Below are positions 16,720 through 26,056 of a DNA stretch of 36,304 nt, in pieces. Source of the stretch: Candidatus Zixiibacteriota bacterium (GTDB lineage: Bacteria > Zixibacteria > MSB-5A5 > JAABVY01 > JAHJOQ01); the NCBI GenBank assembly GCA_018820315.1, contig JAHJOQ010000094.1, positions 1-36,304 on the forward strand. The letters are read 5' to 3'. Below the pieces are notes generated by a model. The model saw nothing but the letters and a program-made list of their open reading frames with translations. It was not told where the DNA came from and did no database searches. Position 1 is the first letter of the stretch. Each line of letters begins with the position of its first letter. A program made the position numbers and the translations under genes.

Positions 16720-18105
16720 TCAGCTGAAGTCTTTGCCAAAGATCACTGCGATTATCACGGCCAGTATCGCCAACGGCGCAATGAATCGTATGAAGAACTG
16801 CCACAGTTTGAAGCTGGCTGTCGGATTGCCTGATGCATCGAGCATTCCGAGTTCCTCAGCGGAGATTCTCTTGCTCACAACCCATCCAACAAAGATCGTG
16901 GTCAGCAATCCACCGATCGGGAGCATCCAGTTTGCCGCAAGATGATCGAGTGTACTTAGAACGCCCGGCTTCGCTGCGAACAATTCGAAATTCGATAAGA
17001 ACCCGACCGCTCCCAGCGAAAGCGCGGAGAAATACATACTGATCAGTACTATGCCGCAGCTAATCATGGTCGCTGTATGGCGCTTGATGCCGACCTTGTC
17101 GATGAAGAATGAGACTATCACTTCAAGCAGAGATATTGTAGAAGTAAGAGCGGCAAACGCCACCAGCACATAGAAGAGCGGACCGATGAGAACGCCGCCC
17201 GACAGCTCAGTGTAGAAAAGACGAGGCAGCGTCACAAAGAGCATACCGACCGTTGACCCTGAGACGGTCTCTTCAAGTCCCGCAACCGAGAAAATGATCG
17301 TATACATAATGACACATGCAAGAAGTGCTATCAGTGTATCGAGAAAAACAACAATCAGCGATGACCTGAAAACAGATTCCGACTTGTGCATATACGAACC
17401 GTATGTAATCATCACTCCCATGCCGAGCGACAGAGTGAAGAACGCATGTCCGAGCGCTTCAAGCACGCCTGCAGGCGGAAGCTCGGAGAAATTCGGCCGG
17501 AAAAGAAAGCTCATCGTCTGGCCAAGACCCGGCAGAAAGAGAACCCTGATCACGAGATATGCCATAATGAGAAGCAAGATAGGCATGAGTATTTTCGCAG
17601 CCTGCTCGATACCTTTGCTGACACCTCGCCAGATGATCACAGCTGTAGACAACAGAAAGATGACAGACAGCAGAAGCTGCATTGGAGCATCAGCGAGGAA
17701 GTCTCCGAATGCAGTGTCTGGTGGCGCGACGTAGCCATTGAAGCTCCATCCGACACATTGCACAAAAGACCGGATCGACCAGCCGGCGATTACGCTGTAG
17801 TAGCCAAGGATCACAAAGCCGGTTAGCACTCCGAGGAATCCTACCGATCCCCACCACTTGTTGCCGAGAATTTGAAACGCCGGCACAGGGCTCTCCTGTG
17901 TGCGTCTGCCCATAAGGATCTCCGACATCATGATCGGCAGCCCGATGGCGGCAACGCACACCAGGTAGATGAGCACAAACGCGCCACCGTTATTGTGCCA
18001 GGTGATGTATGGGAATTTCCAGAGGTTCCCGAGTCCGACCGCACTACCGGCGGCAGCAAAGACAAATCCCAATCTCGATGCCCAGTGATCTCTTATTCGC
18101 GGCAC
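16720..18105 (-). CDS. Sodium:neurotransmitter symporter (NSS/SNF) family transporter
   Basis: 461 residues with about 11-12 hydrophobic helices. The N-terminal signature of the family is clear: 'WASRLGFVFAAAGSAVGLGN' followed by 'LWKFPYITWHNNGGAFVLIY', covering the unwound TM1 region with the Na+ sites and the TM2 start. Family members (LeuT, MhsT) import amino acids with sodium at the inner membrane. The substrate cannot be told here. The gene stands ~150 bp upstream of the cytochrome gene on the same strand. The start at 18105 gives the typical short cytoplasmic N-terminus. Confidence 0.93.
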   Translation of the reverse strand: MPRIRDHWASRLGFVFAAAGSAVGLGNLWKFPYITWHNNGGAFVLIYLVCVAAIGLPIMMSEILMGRRTQESPVPAFQILGNKWWGSVGFLGVLTGFVILGYYSVIAGWSIRSFVQCVGWSFNGYVAPPDTAFGDFLADAPMQLLLSVIFLLSTAVIIWRGVSKGIEQAAKILMPILLLIMAYLVIRVLFLPGLGQTMSFLFRPNFSELPPAGVLEALGHAFFTLSLGMGVMITYGSYMHKSESVFRSSLIVVFLDTLIALLACVIMYTIIFSVAGLEETVSGSTVGMLFVTLPRLFYTELSGGVLIGPLFYVLVAFAALTSTISLLEVIVSFFIDKVGIKRHTATMISCGIVLISMYFSALSLGAVGFLSNFELFAAKPGVLSTLDHLAANWMLPIGGLLTTIFVGWVVSKRISAEELGMLDASGNPTASFKLWQFFIRFIAPLAILAVIIAVIFGKDFS

Positions 18106-18302
18106 TGCGTCTCCTTTGCATGTACGTGCATGTTGAATGTAATTATCTAAAAGAGACGATACAGCTTGTCAACAAAATTCAATTGTATGACATTCTTCTG
18201 ACAGCGTGGCTGAGCCGGGTAGAGTAGTTTGCTTGTGGCGGCTTTTCGACGCGCGAGCAGGAATCCTTTCCTGTCTTACTCGTTCGCTCATTGCTTCATA
18301 AA

Positions 18303-18328
18303 GCTGTCAGGATAGGAATCCTGACAGC
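18303..18328. repeat. Palindromic repeat (copy 1 of the 'gctgtcagg' family)
   Basis: gctgtcaggat (18303-18313) pairs perfectly with atcctgacagc (18318-18328) across a 4-nt loop. The same arm sequence recurs at 33104-33129. A smaller related palindrome (caggaa...ttcctg, 18258-18273) lies just upstream. The context is intergenic, between the NSS transporter start and the stop of the PP-loop gene. Confidence 0.75.
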
Positions 18329-18366
18329 GCGAAGACCTAGTACCGGTCACCATGCAACTACTGAGT

Positions 18367-19377
18367 CTACAACCGGATATTCTCCAGCACATCATCATCT
18401 TCCGGCTCGACATCGAAGACCTTCTCGTGGCCGGGAAATGTGACTGTGACGCGGACGGAGTCTTCTCTCTTCTGGTCGCAGTATCGCGCTGTGGTGCGTG
18501 CGGCGAATTGAACCGATTCCTCAGTGGCACTTCCCTGCAGCAATGTAATCGGGCTGCCGGTCTCTTTGGCTTCGCAGACGATATCGCCCGGATGCTTATA
18601 GCTCTCGATCTTATCGTTGTCCTCTTCATTTCGCCCGACGATGACTTTTGTCTCGGACGAAAATCTGAAATGCCTACCGACACGCAACAGATTGACCATG
18701 TTGAAATCGATCACCGGAGTATGCTCCAGAAGATCCTTGAGCCGACGGGCATAGTTTGGATCGGTCAACAGACAACCAGCCGCAGGTGTTGGATAATCTT
18801 CGAGACCGAACTCCTCGGCAAGCTCCATCTGGCGCTTCCGCGACCTTCCGCTGATATTCTCAAGTCGATTTCTGTCGATCTTCCCCTCCAGTTCAGGGAT
18901 AGTCGGATCGAGAAGCTTAGCTGATAGTGGCCTCAGCAGCCGACCTTCGAGACCGGTCTGCTTCAGGACGAGATTCAGACTCGGCCTGGTCTGAGACATC
19001 GGCCTCTGCCCCATCACTTCACCCGTGATTATCGCCTCCGCGCCGATCTGCTCCATGACATGTTTCGCTTCATTCAGCATCAGGATTCGACAATCGACAC
19101 AGGGATTCATGTTCTTGCCATATCCAAACTTCGGATTCTTGACAATATCGATAAACTTCTGTCCGAGATGGCAAAGCTTGACTTCAAATCCAAATTTCTC
19201 CGCCACCGGATATGGATCCTGTCCGCAGCTCGATCTATCGGAAATTTCGCATCCGAAATGCGTCAGGAAAAAGACCGCGTGGACTTCGATATTCTGCTGC
19301 AGCATAAGCAGGATAGCGAGCGAACTATCCAGTCCTCCCGAAAACAGAGCAACCACCTTCGCTCTATCTTTAGTCAC
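18367..19377 (-). CDS. PP-loop ATPase, MnmA/ThiI-like tRNA thiolation family protein
   Basis: 336 residues starting with GTG at 19377, with GGAG ~12 nt upstream. The PP-loop 'ALFSGGLDSSLA' (~10-21) binds ATP for adenylation of the target nucleotide. 'NPCVDCRILML' (~91-101) and 'AAGCLLTDP' (~200) supply cysteines, possibly the catalytic pair of a sulfur-transfer reaction. 'ITGEVMGQRPMSQ' is typical of this family. The C-terminal ~90 residues ('LRVGRHFRFSSETKVIVGRN') look like a DUF814/NFACT-type RNA-binding module. Most likely it makes 2-thio- or 4-thiouridine in tRNA; the exact nucleotide is not determined. It is divergent from the mla cluster. Confidence 0.85.
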   Translation of the reverse strand: MTKDRAKVVALFSGGLDSSLAILLMLQQNIEVHAVFFLTHFGCEISDRSSCGQDPYPVAEKFGFEVKLCHLGQKFIDIVKNPKFGYGKNMNPCVDCRILMLNEAKHVMEQIGAEAIITGEVMGQRPMSQTRPSLNLVLKQTGLEGRLLRPLSAKLLDPTIPELEGKIDRNRLENISGRSRKRQMELAEEFGLEDYPTPAAGCLLTDPNYARRLKDLLEHTPVIDFNMVNLLRVGRHFRFSSETKVIVGRNEEDNDKIESYKHPGDIVCEAKETGSPITLLQGSATEESVQFAARTTARYCDQKREDSVRVTVTFPGHEKVFDVEPEDDDVLENIRL

Positions 19378-19562
19378 AATTACATTCTCCGGAGTTACGC
19401 ACAGTTACAAAGTCGTCAGAAAATATACCTTATGCGGAAAAAGTCAACATGTTGGTTGAATTCTGCGGCGGCTGGGTGTACTTTTTCTATGGATGCTGGC
19501 TTCGAATGTCATATATTGAGGTTTTCCGGGGCTGCAGCGTTGAAAGGCGATATATTGGTCTG

Positions 19563-20345
19563 ATGTCTCGTAATATATCAGAGTGGCTCAAAGGAATCAT
19601 ACTTGAGCTTCAGGAGATGTTCTTCTTTTCGGCCATAATGGTCGAAAGGATCTTCCGTCGTCCCATCTACTTGTTCGAAACCTTCGAGCAGATGCACTTC
19701 ATCGGAATAGGATCCCTCTATCTCGTCATTCTCACCGGTATGTTTGCCGGGCAGGGTATGGCGATTCAGTTCACCTACGAACTCGCGGATATGGGATCTA
19801 AGAACTACCTCGGCCGCATTATGGCAATCGCAATTATCAGGGAGCTTGGTCCGGTTCGGACCGGGCTGATGATCGCCGCAAGAGTGTCATCCGGTATTAC
19901 GGCAGAGATAGCGGCGATGGTATCGTCGAATCAGGTCGATGCTCTCAGAGCATTCGGCGTAGATCCGATCAGAAAGCTTGCGATTCCGAGACTTATCTCC
20001 CTGATGGTAATGGTGCCGATATTGACAGTAATCGCGGACGCAGTCGCACTGCTCGGTGGCTGGATGATCGCGACATTCATTGCGCATATCTCATCGACTC
20101 TCTATTGGTCAAACGTTCTCGACAGGCTCAGATTCGGTAATATTGCTATTGGATTGATAAAACCAGTAGTCTTTTCGCTCGTTATAGCCTTTATCGCGTG
20201 CTATAAGGGCTTCACCACAACAGGCGGCACCAAAGGAGTTGGGAAATCTACAACTGAAAGCGTAGTGCTCTCCTCGATCACAATTCTTCTGGTGAATTTC
20301 CTGATTACCAAGCTCGTTGTGTCATTGTTCAGAGGCTACTTATGA
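19563..20345 (+). CDS. mlaE: MlaE-like ABC transporter permease
   Basis: 260 residues from the ATG at 19563, chosen because it matches the family length; an ATG at 19449 would add an atypical 38-residue Cys/aromatic leader. The MlaE/YrbE signature is plain: 'EQMHFIGIGSLYLVILTGMF', 'IRELGPVRTGLMIAARVSSG' and 'AEIAAMVSSNQVDALRAFGV'. About five to six transmembrane helices. It forms the inner-membrane channel for phospholipid transport between inner and outer membranes. The stop overlaps the start of the ATPase gene (ATGA), so the two are translationally coupled. Confidence 0.92.
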   Translation: MSRNISEWLKGIILELQEMFFFSAIMVERIFRRPIYLFETFEQMHFIGIGSLYLVILTGMFAGQGMAIQFTYELADMGSKNYLGRIMAIAIIRELGPVRTGLMIAARVSSGITAEIAAMVSSNQVDALRAFGVDPIRKLAIPRLISLMVMVPILTVIADAVALLGGWMIATFIAHISSTLYWSNVLDRLRFGNIAIGLIKPVVFSLVIAFIACYKGFTTTGGTKGVGKSTTESVVLSSITILLVNFLITKLVVSLFRGYL

Positions 20346-21124
20346 TTGTGCTCGATGATGTTCATTTCCACATCGATGATAATCACATCATTCGTGGCGT
20401 GTCGTTGAATATCGATGAGGGTGAAACGGTTGCCGTTATCGGTCAGTCCGGATCCGGGAAGAGCACCATTCTGAAGCTCATTCTCGGTCTCCATCGTCCA
20501 TCAACCGGCAGAGTCATCATCGACGGTATTGATATCACCGACCTCAAAGAGAGGAAACTGCGCGATGTCCGAAAGCGCATGGGAATGGTCTTTCAGGATG
20601 GAGCGCTCTTCGATTCGTTGACCGTTGGCGAGAACGTCGGCTATTACCTGCTGGAACACTCCGGATTGAAGCAAGCAGATATCGAGAAAGAAGTCATCGA
20701 AATGCTTGAGTTTGTCGGTCTTGAATCCAGCATTCGGGATGGGCTCCCAGATGAACTTTCCGGCGGCATGCAGAGGCGTGTGGCTATTGCGAGAGCGCTG
20801 GTATCGACGCGACCGAAAGTGATGCTCTACGACGAACCGACGACCGGTCTCGACCCGCAAATGACATTACGCATTACGAACATTATCATGAAACTCCGCG
20901 AAACGCGAAAAGTGTCACAGATCGTGGTTACTCACCAAATTGCTGATGCGTTCAGGGTCGCTGATAGATTTATCATGATCGAGGAAGGACGAAAAATATT
21001 TGATGGTAGCGGAAAGAAGTTGCTTCGTAGTAATGATGAGAGTATAATCAATTTTCTTCAACCGTTTAACAGCGCCATAGCGAGACAGAACGAGTTGATG
21101 ATGGAGATGAATGACGAGTCATGA
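20342..21124 (+). CDS. mlaF: MlaF-like ABC transporter ATPase
   Basis: 260 residues. Walker A 'GQSGSGKST', Q-loop 'MVFQDGALFDSLTVGENV', signature 'LSGGMQRRVAIARAL', Walker B 'VMLYDEPTTGLDP' and H-loop 'VVTHQ' are all intact. 'FQDGALFDSLTV' is characteristic of the MlaF/Ttg2A group. It powers lipid movement through the MlaE permease. It overlaps mlaE at its 5' end and mlaD at its 3' end by 4 bp each, so a stoichiometric operon is expected. Confidence 0.94.
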   Translation: MIVLDDVHFHIDDNHIIRGVSLNIDEGETVAVIGQSGSGKSTILKLILGLHRPSTGRVIIDGIDITDLKERKLRDVRKRMGMVFQDGALFDSLTVGENVGYYLLEHSGLKQADIEKEVIEMLEFVGLESSIRDGLPDELSGGMQRRVAIARALVSTRPKVMLYDEPTTGLDPQMTLRITNIIMKLRETRKVSQIVVTHQIADAFRVADRFIMIEEGRKIFDGSGKKLLRSNDESIINFLQPFNSAIARQNELMMEMNDES

Positions 21125-22062
21125 AAAGAGCAGGTAAGGTCAAGTGGGGTGAACTGAAGGTCGGTATACTGATCTTCATCGGCATACTGTTTATGCTATA
21201 TGCTTCATTCAGAGGTGGTGGCACATCGATTTTCGAATCGAAGAATGACTATATCAGTTACTTCGAAGATTTGGACGGACTCGCGGTCGGTTCACCCGTC
21301 TGGCTCGCCGGTGTAGAGGTTGGGAATGTAAACAGCATAAAGTTTCTCGAAGAGCAGGTCGAACCCGGCAAGAGTATTCAGGTCAACATTCGAGTTCAAG
21401 GCGCTGTCGCCTATTTGATAACCCCCGGAAGCACAGTACAGATAGCCACGATTGGACTTCTGGGAGACAAATACGTGAGATTACTGCCCGGACCTCCTGC
21501 AGATATTCCCCTGGTGGGAGGCAGTATCATTCCAGCTTCCGGCGCCGCCGGACTGGCTGGCGCGATGGAGGGCTTGCCCGAGACGATCGATCGATTGAAC
21601 AGACTTCTGACGTCAGTCGAGAATCTGGCCGCTACAGTAGACACGGGATCCGGCACGATGGCGATGCTAATAAGAGATCCTGAACTCGCGACGAAGGTCA
21701 CGAATCTGATTGACAGATCGAGCAACCTGATGGCAACTCTCGATCGAAACGCCTCCAGCATGTCGAGGGACTTCGAATCGATCTCCAACGATTTCCATGC
21801 ACTGTCAGAAGAGTTGCTGAATGGTCAGGGTACTATGGCTCAGCTGCTCAAGGACCCGAGACCATTTGATAACATCGTATCCGCAACTGCCCGGCTTGAT
21901 ACCCTGTTGGCGAAGGTCGAATCTGGCGAAGGCACCGCGGGGCAGCTTGTCAACGATCAGGAATTGTACGACAACATCAAAGATCTGATGGCGCGGATGA
22001 ATACTCTCACCAAGGATTTGATGGACAATCCGAAGAAGTACTTCAAGTTCAGTGTATTCTAA
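21121..22062 (+). CDS. mlaD: MlaD-like MCE-domain protein
   Basis: 313 residues. One N-terminal membrane anchor (~12-30, 'KVGILIFIGILFMLYASF') is followed by a single MCE domain ~37-135 ('DLDGLAVGSPVWLAGVEVGN', 'GSTVQIATIGLLGDKYV') and a long helical C-terminal part with repeated 'LLTSVENLAATVD...GSGTMA' and 'VESGEGTAGQLVNDQELYDN' units. This is the periplasmic lipid-binding hexameric ring of the Mla system. The C-terminus is longer than E. coli MlaD (~183 aa), as in many non-proteobacterial MCE proteins that may reach further across the periplasm. Translation is coupled to mlaF (ATGA). Confidence 0.92.
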   Translation: MKRAGKVKWGELKVGILIFIGILFMLYASFRGGGTSIFESKNDYISYFEDLDGLAVGSPVWLAGVEVGNVNSIKFLEEQVEPGKSIQVNIRVQGAVAYLITPGSTVQIATIGLLGDKYVRLLPGPPADIPLVGGSIIPASGAAGLAGAMEGLPETIDRLNRLLTSVENLAATVDTGSGTMAMLIRDPELATKVTNLIDRSSNLMATLDRNASSMSRDFESISNDFHALSEELLNGQGTMAQLLKDPRPFDNIVSATARLDTLLAKVESGEGTAGQLVNDQELYDNIKDLMARMNTLTKDLMDNPKKYFKFSVF

Positions 22063-22063
22063 A

Positions 22064-22435
22064 TCAGTTTCCCGGAGTCCCCAGGGTACTATCTTGATTA
22101 ATGCGATTCGAAGTGAGCGACACACCGACAATCCTTCGAACAAGGTTCAAAGCTGCTTCAAATCCTGTATCAATAGTGAACAGTTTTGGAGAGCGGAACG
22201 TCGCGTAATTGCAACCACATGTGATACAACGCAATACTGTCAAGATGATTTGCGGCTGATGCCCGGCAATCATCGTAATCCTGACATCACTGCGAACACT
22301 CCACCGCAAGACATTCACTATCATGTGGTTACAGTCCGAGCACTTCTGAGGCACAATCAAATGAAACTTTTGTTCTCCTGTAACTGTTAAATATGCAAGG
22401 AGATAGGACGATAGACTCGATATACCGATGACCAT
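22064..22435 (-). CDS. Possible zinc-ribbon protein, weakly supported
   Basis: 123 codons at most, on the strand opposite the flanking genes, filling most of the 443-bp gap 22063-22505. It encodes two paired-Cys knuckles, 'CSDCN' (~32) and 'CITCGC' (~70), separated by a plausible beta-rich stretch, as in a small zinc ribbon. The start is uncertain: the ATG at 22435 lacks a clear ribosome site, and an AGGAG lies inside the frame near 22377, before possible TTG/GTG starts. It could be an unexpressed remnant. Confidence 0.3.
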   Translation of the reverse strand: MVIGISSLSSYLLAYLTVTGEQKFHLIVPQKCSDCNHMIVNVLRWSVRSDVRITMIAGHQPQIILTVLRCITCGCNYATFRSPKLFTIDTGFEAALNLVRRIVGVSLTSNRINQDSTLGTPGN

Positions 22436-22505
22436 CTGGAATTTGACATTGCGAGATTATCTATTACATTAGAAGTGAACTCCGATACTTCGTCGAGGAG
22501 GATAT

Positions 22506-24302
22506 ATGAACGAAGGCCGAAAGACCGGAATCTATGCGCTTATGCTCACGATGACAGCGATTGCACTTGTCTGGCTGGTCGGTTCCGGTCAGGCTGAGCC
22601 GAATTATGCGAGCGGCGAGCTACTCGTTCAGACTCAGAGCATTGATCAGACAGCCGACGACACGACGGAAAATCTCGCGACCCGCGAGAAAACAATCCTC
22701 TACTACACTCGCCTCCTGGTGGATATGGCCTACAATATTCACTCCAGATACATGGAGGACGTCAGCCCTAAGGATCTCGCTTATGCGGGTGTCAAGGGTA
22801 TGCTTGAGGATCTCGACCCGTTTTCAGTCTTGATGGAGAAACAGTCGTACGACCAGTTGATGGAGAACACGCATGGCATGTATCAAGGGCTTGGCATGCA
22901 GATCGGCAAGCGCGGCGACTATATTACGGTAATTGCTCCCATGGAAGGAACACCAGCCTATAAGGTCGGACTAACTGCCGGGGATTTGGTCATCGCCATC
23001 AACGGCGAGGATACTAAAGACATGACGGTCGAGGACGCATCGATCCTTATGAGAGGAACAGCTGGTACCTCGGTTACACTCACAGTAAAACGGCCCGGCT
23101 ATGATGAAGAGCTCGACTATTTGGTAACTCGCGATGAAATACCACTTTACAGTGTGAATTACGCCGGAATCGTGCAGGGCAATATCGGCTATGTGAGACT
23201 CTCCAGATTCGCAGAGACCACCGAAGATGAACTTATTTCGGCGATTGACAGTCTCCAGAAGGAGACCGAACTCGAAGGACTCATCTTTGATCTCCGATCT
23301 AACGGCGGAGGTCTGTTGTCTCAGGCGATTCAGACTGCGAATCTTTTCCTCGACAGGAATAAGCTCGTCGTCTACACGCGGGGACGCCTCCCCTCCTCGG
23401 AAAGAAGGTACTCCTGCGAAGGAGAAGCACTGTATCAGGGCAAGCCACTTGTTGTCCTTGTTGACGGCGGTTCGGCATCTGCCTCCGAAATCGTCGCAGG
23501 CGCAATTCAGGACTGGGATCGAGGGATCATAATCGGAAACACTACATTTGGCAAAGGCCTTGTGCAGCAGATTTTCGGTGGGACCGGCGAATCGGATGTG
23601 GCGCTGAAGCTGACGACCGCCAAGTACTATGTTCCTTCCGGAAGATGCATTCAGAAACCGGAGCGTTCTAAAAAGCATCCCGACGAGATTACAGAATTAG
23701 ATATTGAATCTGATAGCGACGAAATCGATGAGGACCGCGAGATCTTCTACACAAACGGCGGGCGCATTGTTTACGGTGGTGGCGGCATTGTACCCGACAT
23801 CGATGTCGACAGAGAAAAATGGCAGCCGATCGATATGAACCTCGAACGGCAGTCAATGTTCTTCAATTTCGCCGTAGATTACACATCAAGGCATAAGAAC
23901 ATTCCGCGGGATTTCGAAGTCACTGATGAGATATTTAGCGAATTCGTAGCCTTCTGCAAGGAAAGCAAATTTGAATACAGAAGCCAGATGGAATTGAGTC
24001 TTGATGACTTCGAGAATGCCGCGAAAGACGCCGAGAAAGAAGATCTATTCGACAAAGATATCGAGAAGATCAGATCGATCATAGAGGGTGAGAAAGAGAG
24101 TGATTTCCAGGCCTCGAAAGACTATATCGACCGTCGAATCAAGCGAGAGATCGTGCGCAAGGAATTCGGTGAGCGTGGTGTATATGAGGAACTGGTACTG
24201 AAAGCAGATCCTTACGTCCAGAAAGCGCTCGAGATTCTCAGCGAGAAAAAGCGCTACTCTGAACTGCTAAAGGCTGGTCACAGCATAGCAGGTGATAGCT
24301 AA
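22506..24302 (+). CDS. C-terminal processing (tail-specific) protease, S41 family
   Basis: 598 residues; GAGGAGG before the ATG. An N-terminal signal or anchor (~9-28) is followed by an N-terminal helical domain, a PDZ domain ~120-205 ('YITVIAPMEGTPAYKVGLTA', 'MRGTAGTSVTLTV') and the S41 catalytic core ~215-400. The catalytic pair is Ser325 (in GGSASASE) and Lys350 (in TTFGKG), 25 residues apart as in Prc (S430/K455). The C-terminal ~200 residues are an additional charged helical region. The protease cleaves periplasmic proteins near their C-termini. It lies downstream of mlaEFD and is followed by a strong terminator. Confidence 0.93.
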   Translation: MNEGRKTGIYALMLTMTAIALVWLVGSGQAEPNYASGELLVQTQSIDQTADDTTENLATREKTILYYTRLLVDMAYNIHSRYMEDVSPKDLAYAGVKGMLEDLDPFSVLMEKQSYDQLMENTHGMYQGLGMQIGKRGDYITVIAPMEGTPAYKVGLTAGDLVIAINGEDTKDMTVEDASILMRGTAGTSVTLTVKRPGYDEELDYLVTRDEIPLYSVNYAGIVQGNIGYVRLSRFAETTEDELISAIDSLQKETELEGLIFDLRSNGGGLLSQAIQTANLFLDRNKLVVYTRGRLPSSERRYSCEGEALYQGKPLVVLVDGGSASASEIVAGAIQDWDRGIIIGNTTFGKGLVQQIFGGTGESDVALKLTTAKYYVPSGRCIQKPERSKKHPDEITELDIESDSDEIDEDREIFYTNGGRIVYGGGGIVPDIDVDREKWQPIDMNLERQSMFFNFAVDYTSRHKNIPRDFEVTDEIFSEFVAFCKESKFEYRSQMELSLDDFENAAKDAEKEDLFDKDIEKIRSIIEGEKESDFQASKDYIDRRIKREIVRKEFGERGVYEELVLKADPYVQKALEILSEKKRYSELLKAGHSIAGDS

Positions 24303-24327
24303 TTCTGAAATGGGTAAGTCAATTGTT

Positions 24328-24358
24328 GCGGCGGGCTTCAGTCCGCCGCGATTTTTTT
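24328..24358 (+). terminator. Rho-independent terminator of the S41 protease gene
   Basis: gcggcgg (24328-24334) pairs with ccgccgc (24343-24349), and seven T residues follow (24352-24358). This is a textbook intrinsic terminator 26 bp after the protease stop. It also shows that the methyltransferase gene must start downstream at 24393. Confidence 0.92.
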
Positions 24359-24392
24359 GCTCAGGCTTCAGGTATCCGATATTGGCATCAGC

Positions 24393-25118
24393 ATGAATTA
24401 TTCCAAGTTAGCGCCCTATTACGATCTTCTCGGCTGGGCCGATTTCACGTTTCACATATTACCACATATACGAAGCTTCTTCCGCGCAATTGGGTCGCCT
24501 CCTGAGAGATACCTCGATATCGCATGCGGCACCGGCGTGCTTGCGTCAATACTCGCTGACGAGAACATCCGAATTACCGGGATAGACATCAACCCCGAAA
24601 TGATTCGAGAAGCAAAGAAGAGAGAGTACAGCATCAGGCCCAATTTCAGGGTTGCGGACATGTGCAAGTTTGATCTCCGTAGTCAATTCCCCGTGACTGG
24701 CTGCTTCTACGATGCGATCAACCATCTTGCGTCAGAGGAGGACGTGCGGAAAGCATTTAGATGTGCTTTTCTGCACACGGAACCGGGTGGCTACTACATC
24801 TTCGACATCAATACTCCTCTGGGCCTCGAACGGTGGTCGCCCTACTGTTCGCAGCAAAGAAACCGCTTCATAGTCACCCAGGATGGCACCTACGACAAGA
24901 GTACCGGTACGCGCGATATCAAGATCGAAGCATTCGTCAAGGATTCGAATGACGAGGTCCGCTATGTTAACGAAATGATTCGTGAGAAAGCCTATCCACT
25001 CTCATTTATACAGCATGCTCTGGCAGAAGCTGGTTTCAGGAAGTTCGCTTTCGAACCGTTTCGAAATGAGGGGACTGTAAGAGACGCCGAGCGGCTGTTT
25101 ACCGTCTGCCGTAGATAG
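24393..25118 (+). CDS. Class I SAM-dependent methyltransferase
   Basis: 241 residues from the ATG at 24393; an in-frame upstream start at 24357 lies within the terminator and is rejected. SAM-binding motif I is 'YLDIACGTGVLASILA' (~43-58), motif II acidic residue 'ITGIDINPEMI', then 'FRVADMCKF' and motif IV 'FYDAINHLASEEDVRKAF', followed by 'EPGGYYIFDINTP'. The N-terminal 'NYSKLAPYYDLLGWADFT' is common in small-molecule methyltransferases (Methyltransf_25/11 group). The substrate is unknown and there is no biosynthetic neighbour to suggest one. Confidence 0.88.
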   Translation: MNYSKLAPYYDLLGWADFTFHILPHIRSFFRAIGSPPERYLDIACGTGVLASILADENIRITGIDINPEMIREAKKREYSIRPNFRVADMCKFDLRSQFPVTGCFYDAINHLASEEDVRKAFRCAFLHTEPGGYYIFDINTPLGLERWSPYCSQQRNRFIVTQDGTYDKSTGTRDIKIEAFVKDSNDEVRYVNEMIREKAYPLSFIQHALAEAGFRKFAFEPFRNEGTVRDAERLFTVCRR

Positions 25119-25275
25119 TACTTCAATGTGACGGTAGCTGCAGCGATGGCTGACGCAGGCAGATTCTGTTTGTAGAATCGTATAATATTGAATAAGTTGT
25201 GACTAAACAGGGCGCACGAATTACACCAATAACCTGTCGGGCAAACGATCGCAATGCATTTCAGCGCGGAATGAG

Positions 25276-25956
25276 TTGACTGTGAACGAGAAAATAGACA
25301 TCGCATCATACATAGACCAGTCACTGCTCAAAGGTGACGCAACCCCAGCGCACATAGATGAACTCTGCAGTGTCTCGATTCGATATCGATTCAGGACTGT
25401 CTTTGTAAATCCTGTGCATGTGAAGCGTGCCTCAACGAATCTCAGCGGATCACAGATAGGCATCGGAAGCGTTGTAGGTTTTCCCCTCGGAGCCTCAACA
25501 GTACGGGTGAAAGTCTATGAGGCGGAGACAGTCGAGAATGATGGAGCTTCCGAAATTGACATGGTTATGAACGTCGGGGCGGCGAAGGCGGGAGAATTTC
25601 GACTCATAGAGAGAGAAATCCATGCAGTCAAGAGCGCCCTGGGGAGCAGCACTTTGCTGAAGGTGATCCTCGAATGTTCCCTGCTGGACAATGCGGAGAA
25701 GATTGGCTGCGCGCAAATTGCAGCTGACTCCGGCGCAGATTTCGTCAAAACCTCGACTGGCACTGTCGGTAGTGCAACCACCCAGGATGTTGAATTGCTA
25801 TTTAAGACTGTAGGCGGGCAGATTGGCGTCAAAGCGTCGGGTGGAATCCGCGACCTGCGGTCCGCGCTGGCAATGATTGAAGCAGGAGCATCACGTATAG
25901 GAACGTCTTCAGGAGTTCCAATCATTGATGAATATCACGATTCCCCCAGTCGATAA
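25276..25956 (+). CDS. deoC: Deoxyribose-phosphate aldolase
   Basis: 226 residues from a TTG start at 25276 (GTG at 25282 is the alternative). The product cleaves 2-deoxyribose-5-phosphate to glyceraldehyde-3-phosphate and acetaldehyde in deoxynucleoside catabolism. Active-site residues are visible: Asp95 (EIDMVMN), the Schiff-base Lys158 (DFVKTSTG) and Lys186 (GVKASGG). Other landmarks are 'GFPLGAST' and 'ILECSLLD'. The TIM-barrel length is standard. The gene stands alone, without other deo genes. Confidence 0.95.
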   Translation: MTVNEKIDIASYIDQSLLKGDATPAHIDELCSVSIRYRFRTVFVNPVHVKRASTNLSGSQIGIGSVVGFPLGASTVRVKVYEAETVENDGASEIDMVMNVGAAKAGEFRLIEREIHAVKSALGSSTLLKVILECSLLDNAEKIGCAQIAADSGADFVKTSTGTVGSATTQDVELLFKTVGGQIGVKASGGIRDLRSALAMIEAGASRIGTSSGVPIIDEYHDSPSR

Positions 25957-26056
25957 TTGAGTGATAGGTCGATTGGAATGATTGACATAATGCGTGTTAT
26001 TGAATAGATTTGGATGGGTGTGAACAGATTCGACTGACGGGTGGCCACTATTGGAT

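Noticed and set aside
22971-23678. 235-codon minus-strand frame opposite the S41 protease
   Set aside because: It is antisense to the PDZ and catalytic regions of a clear protease and has no motif of its own.
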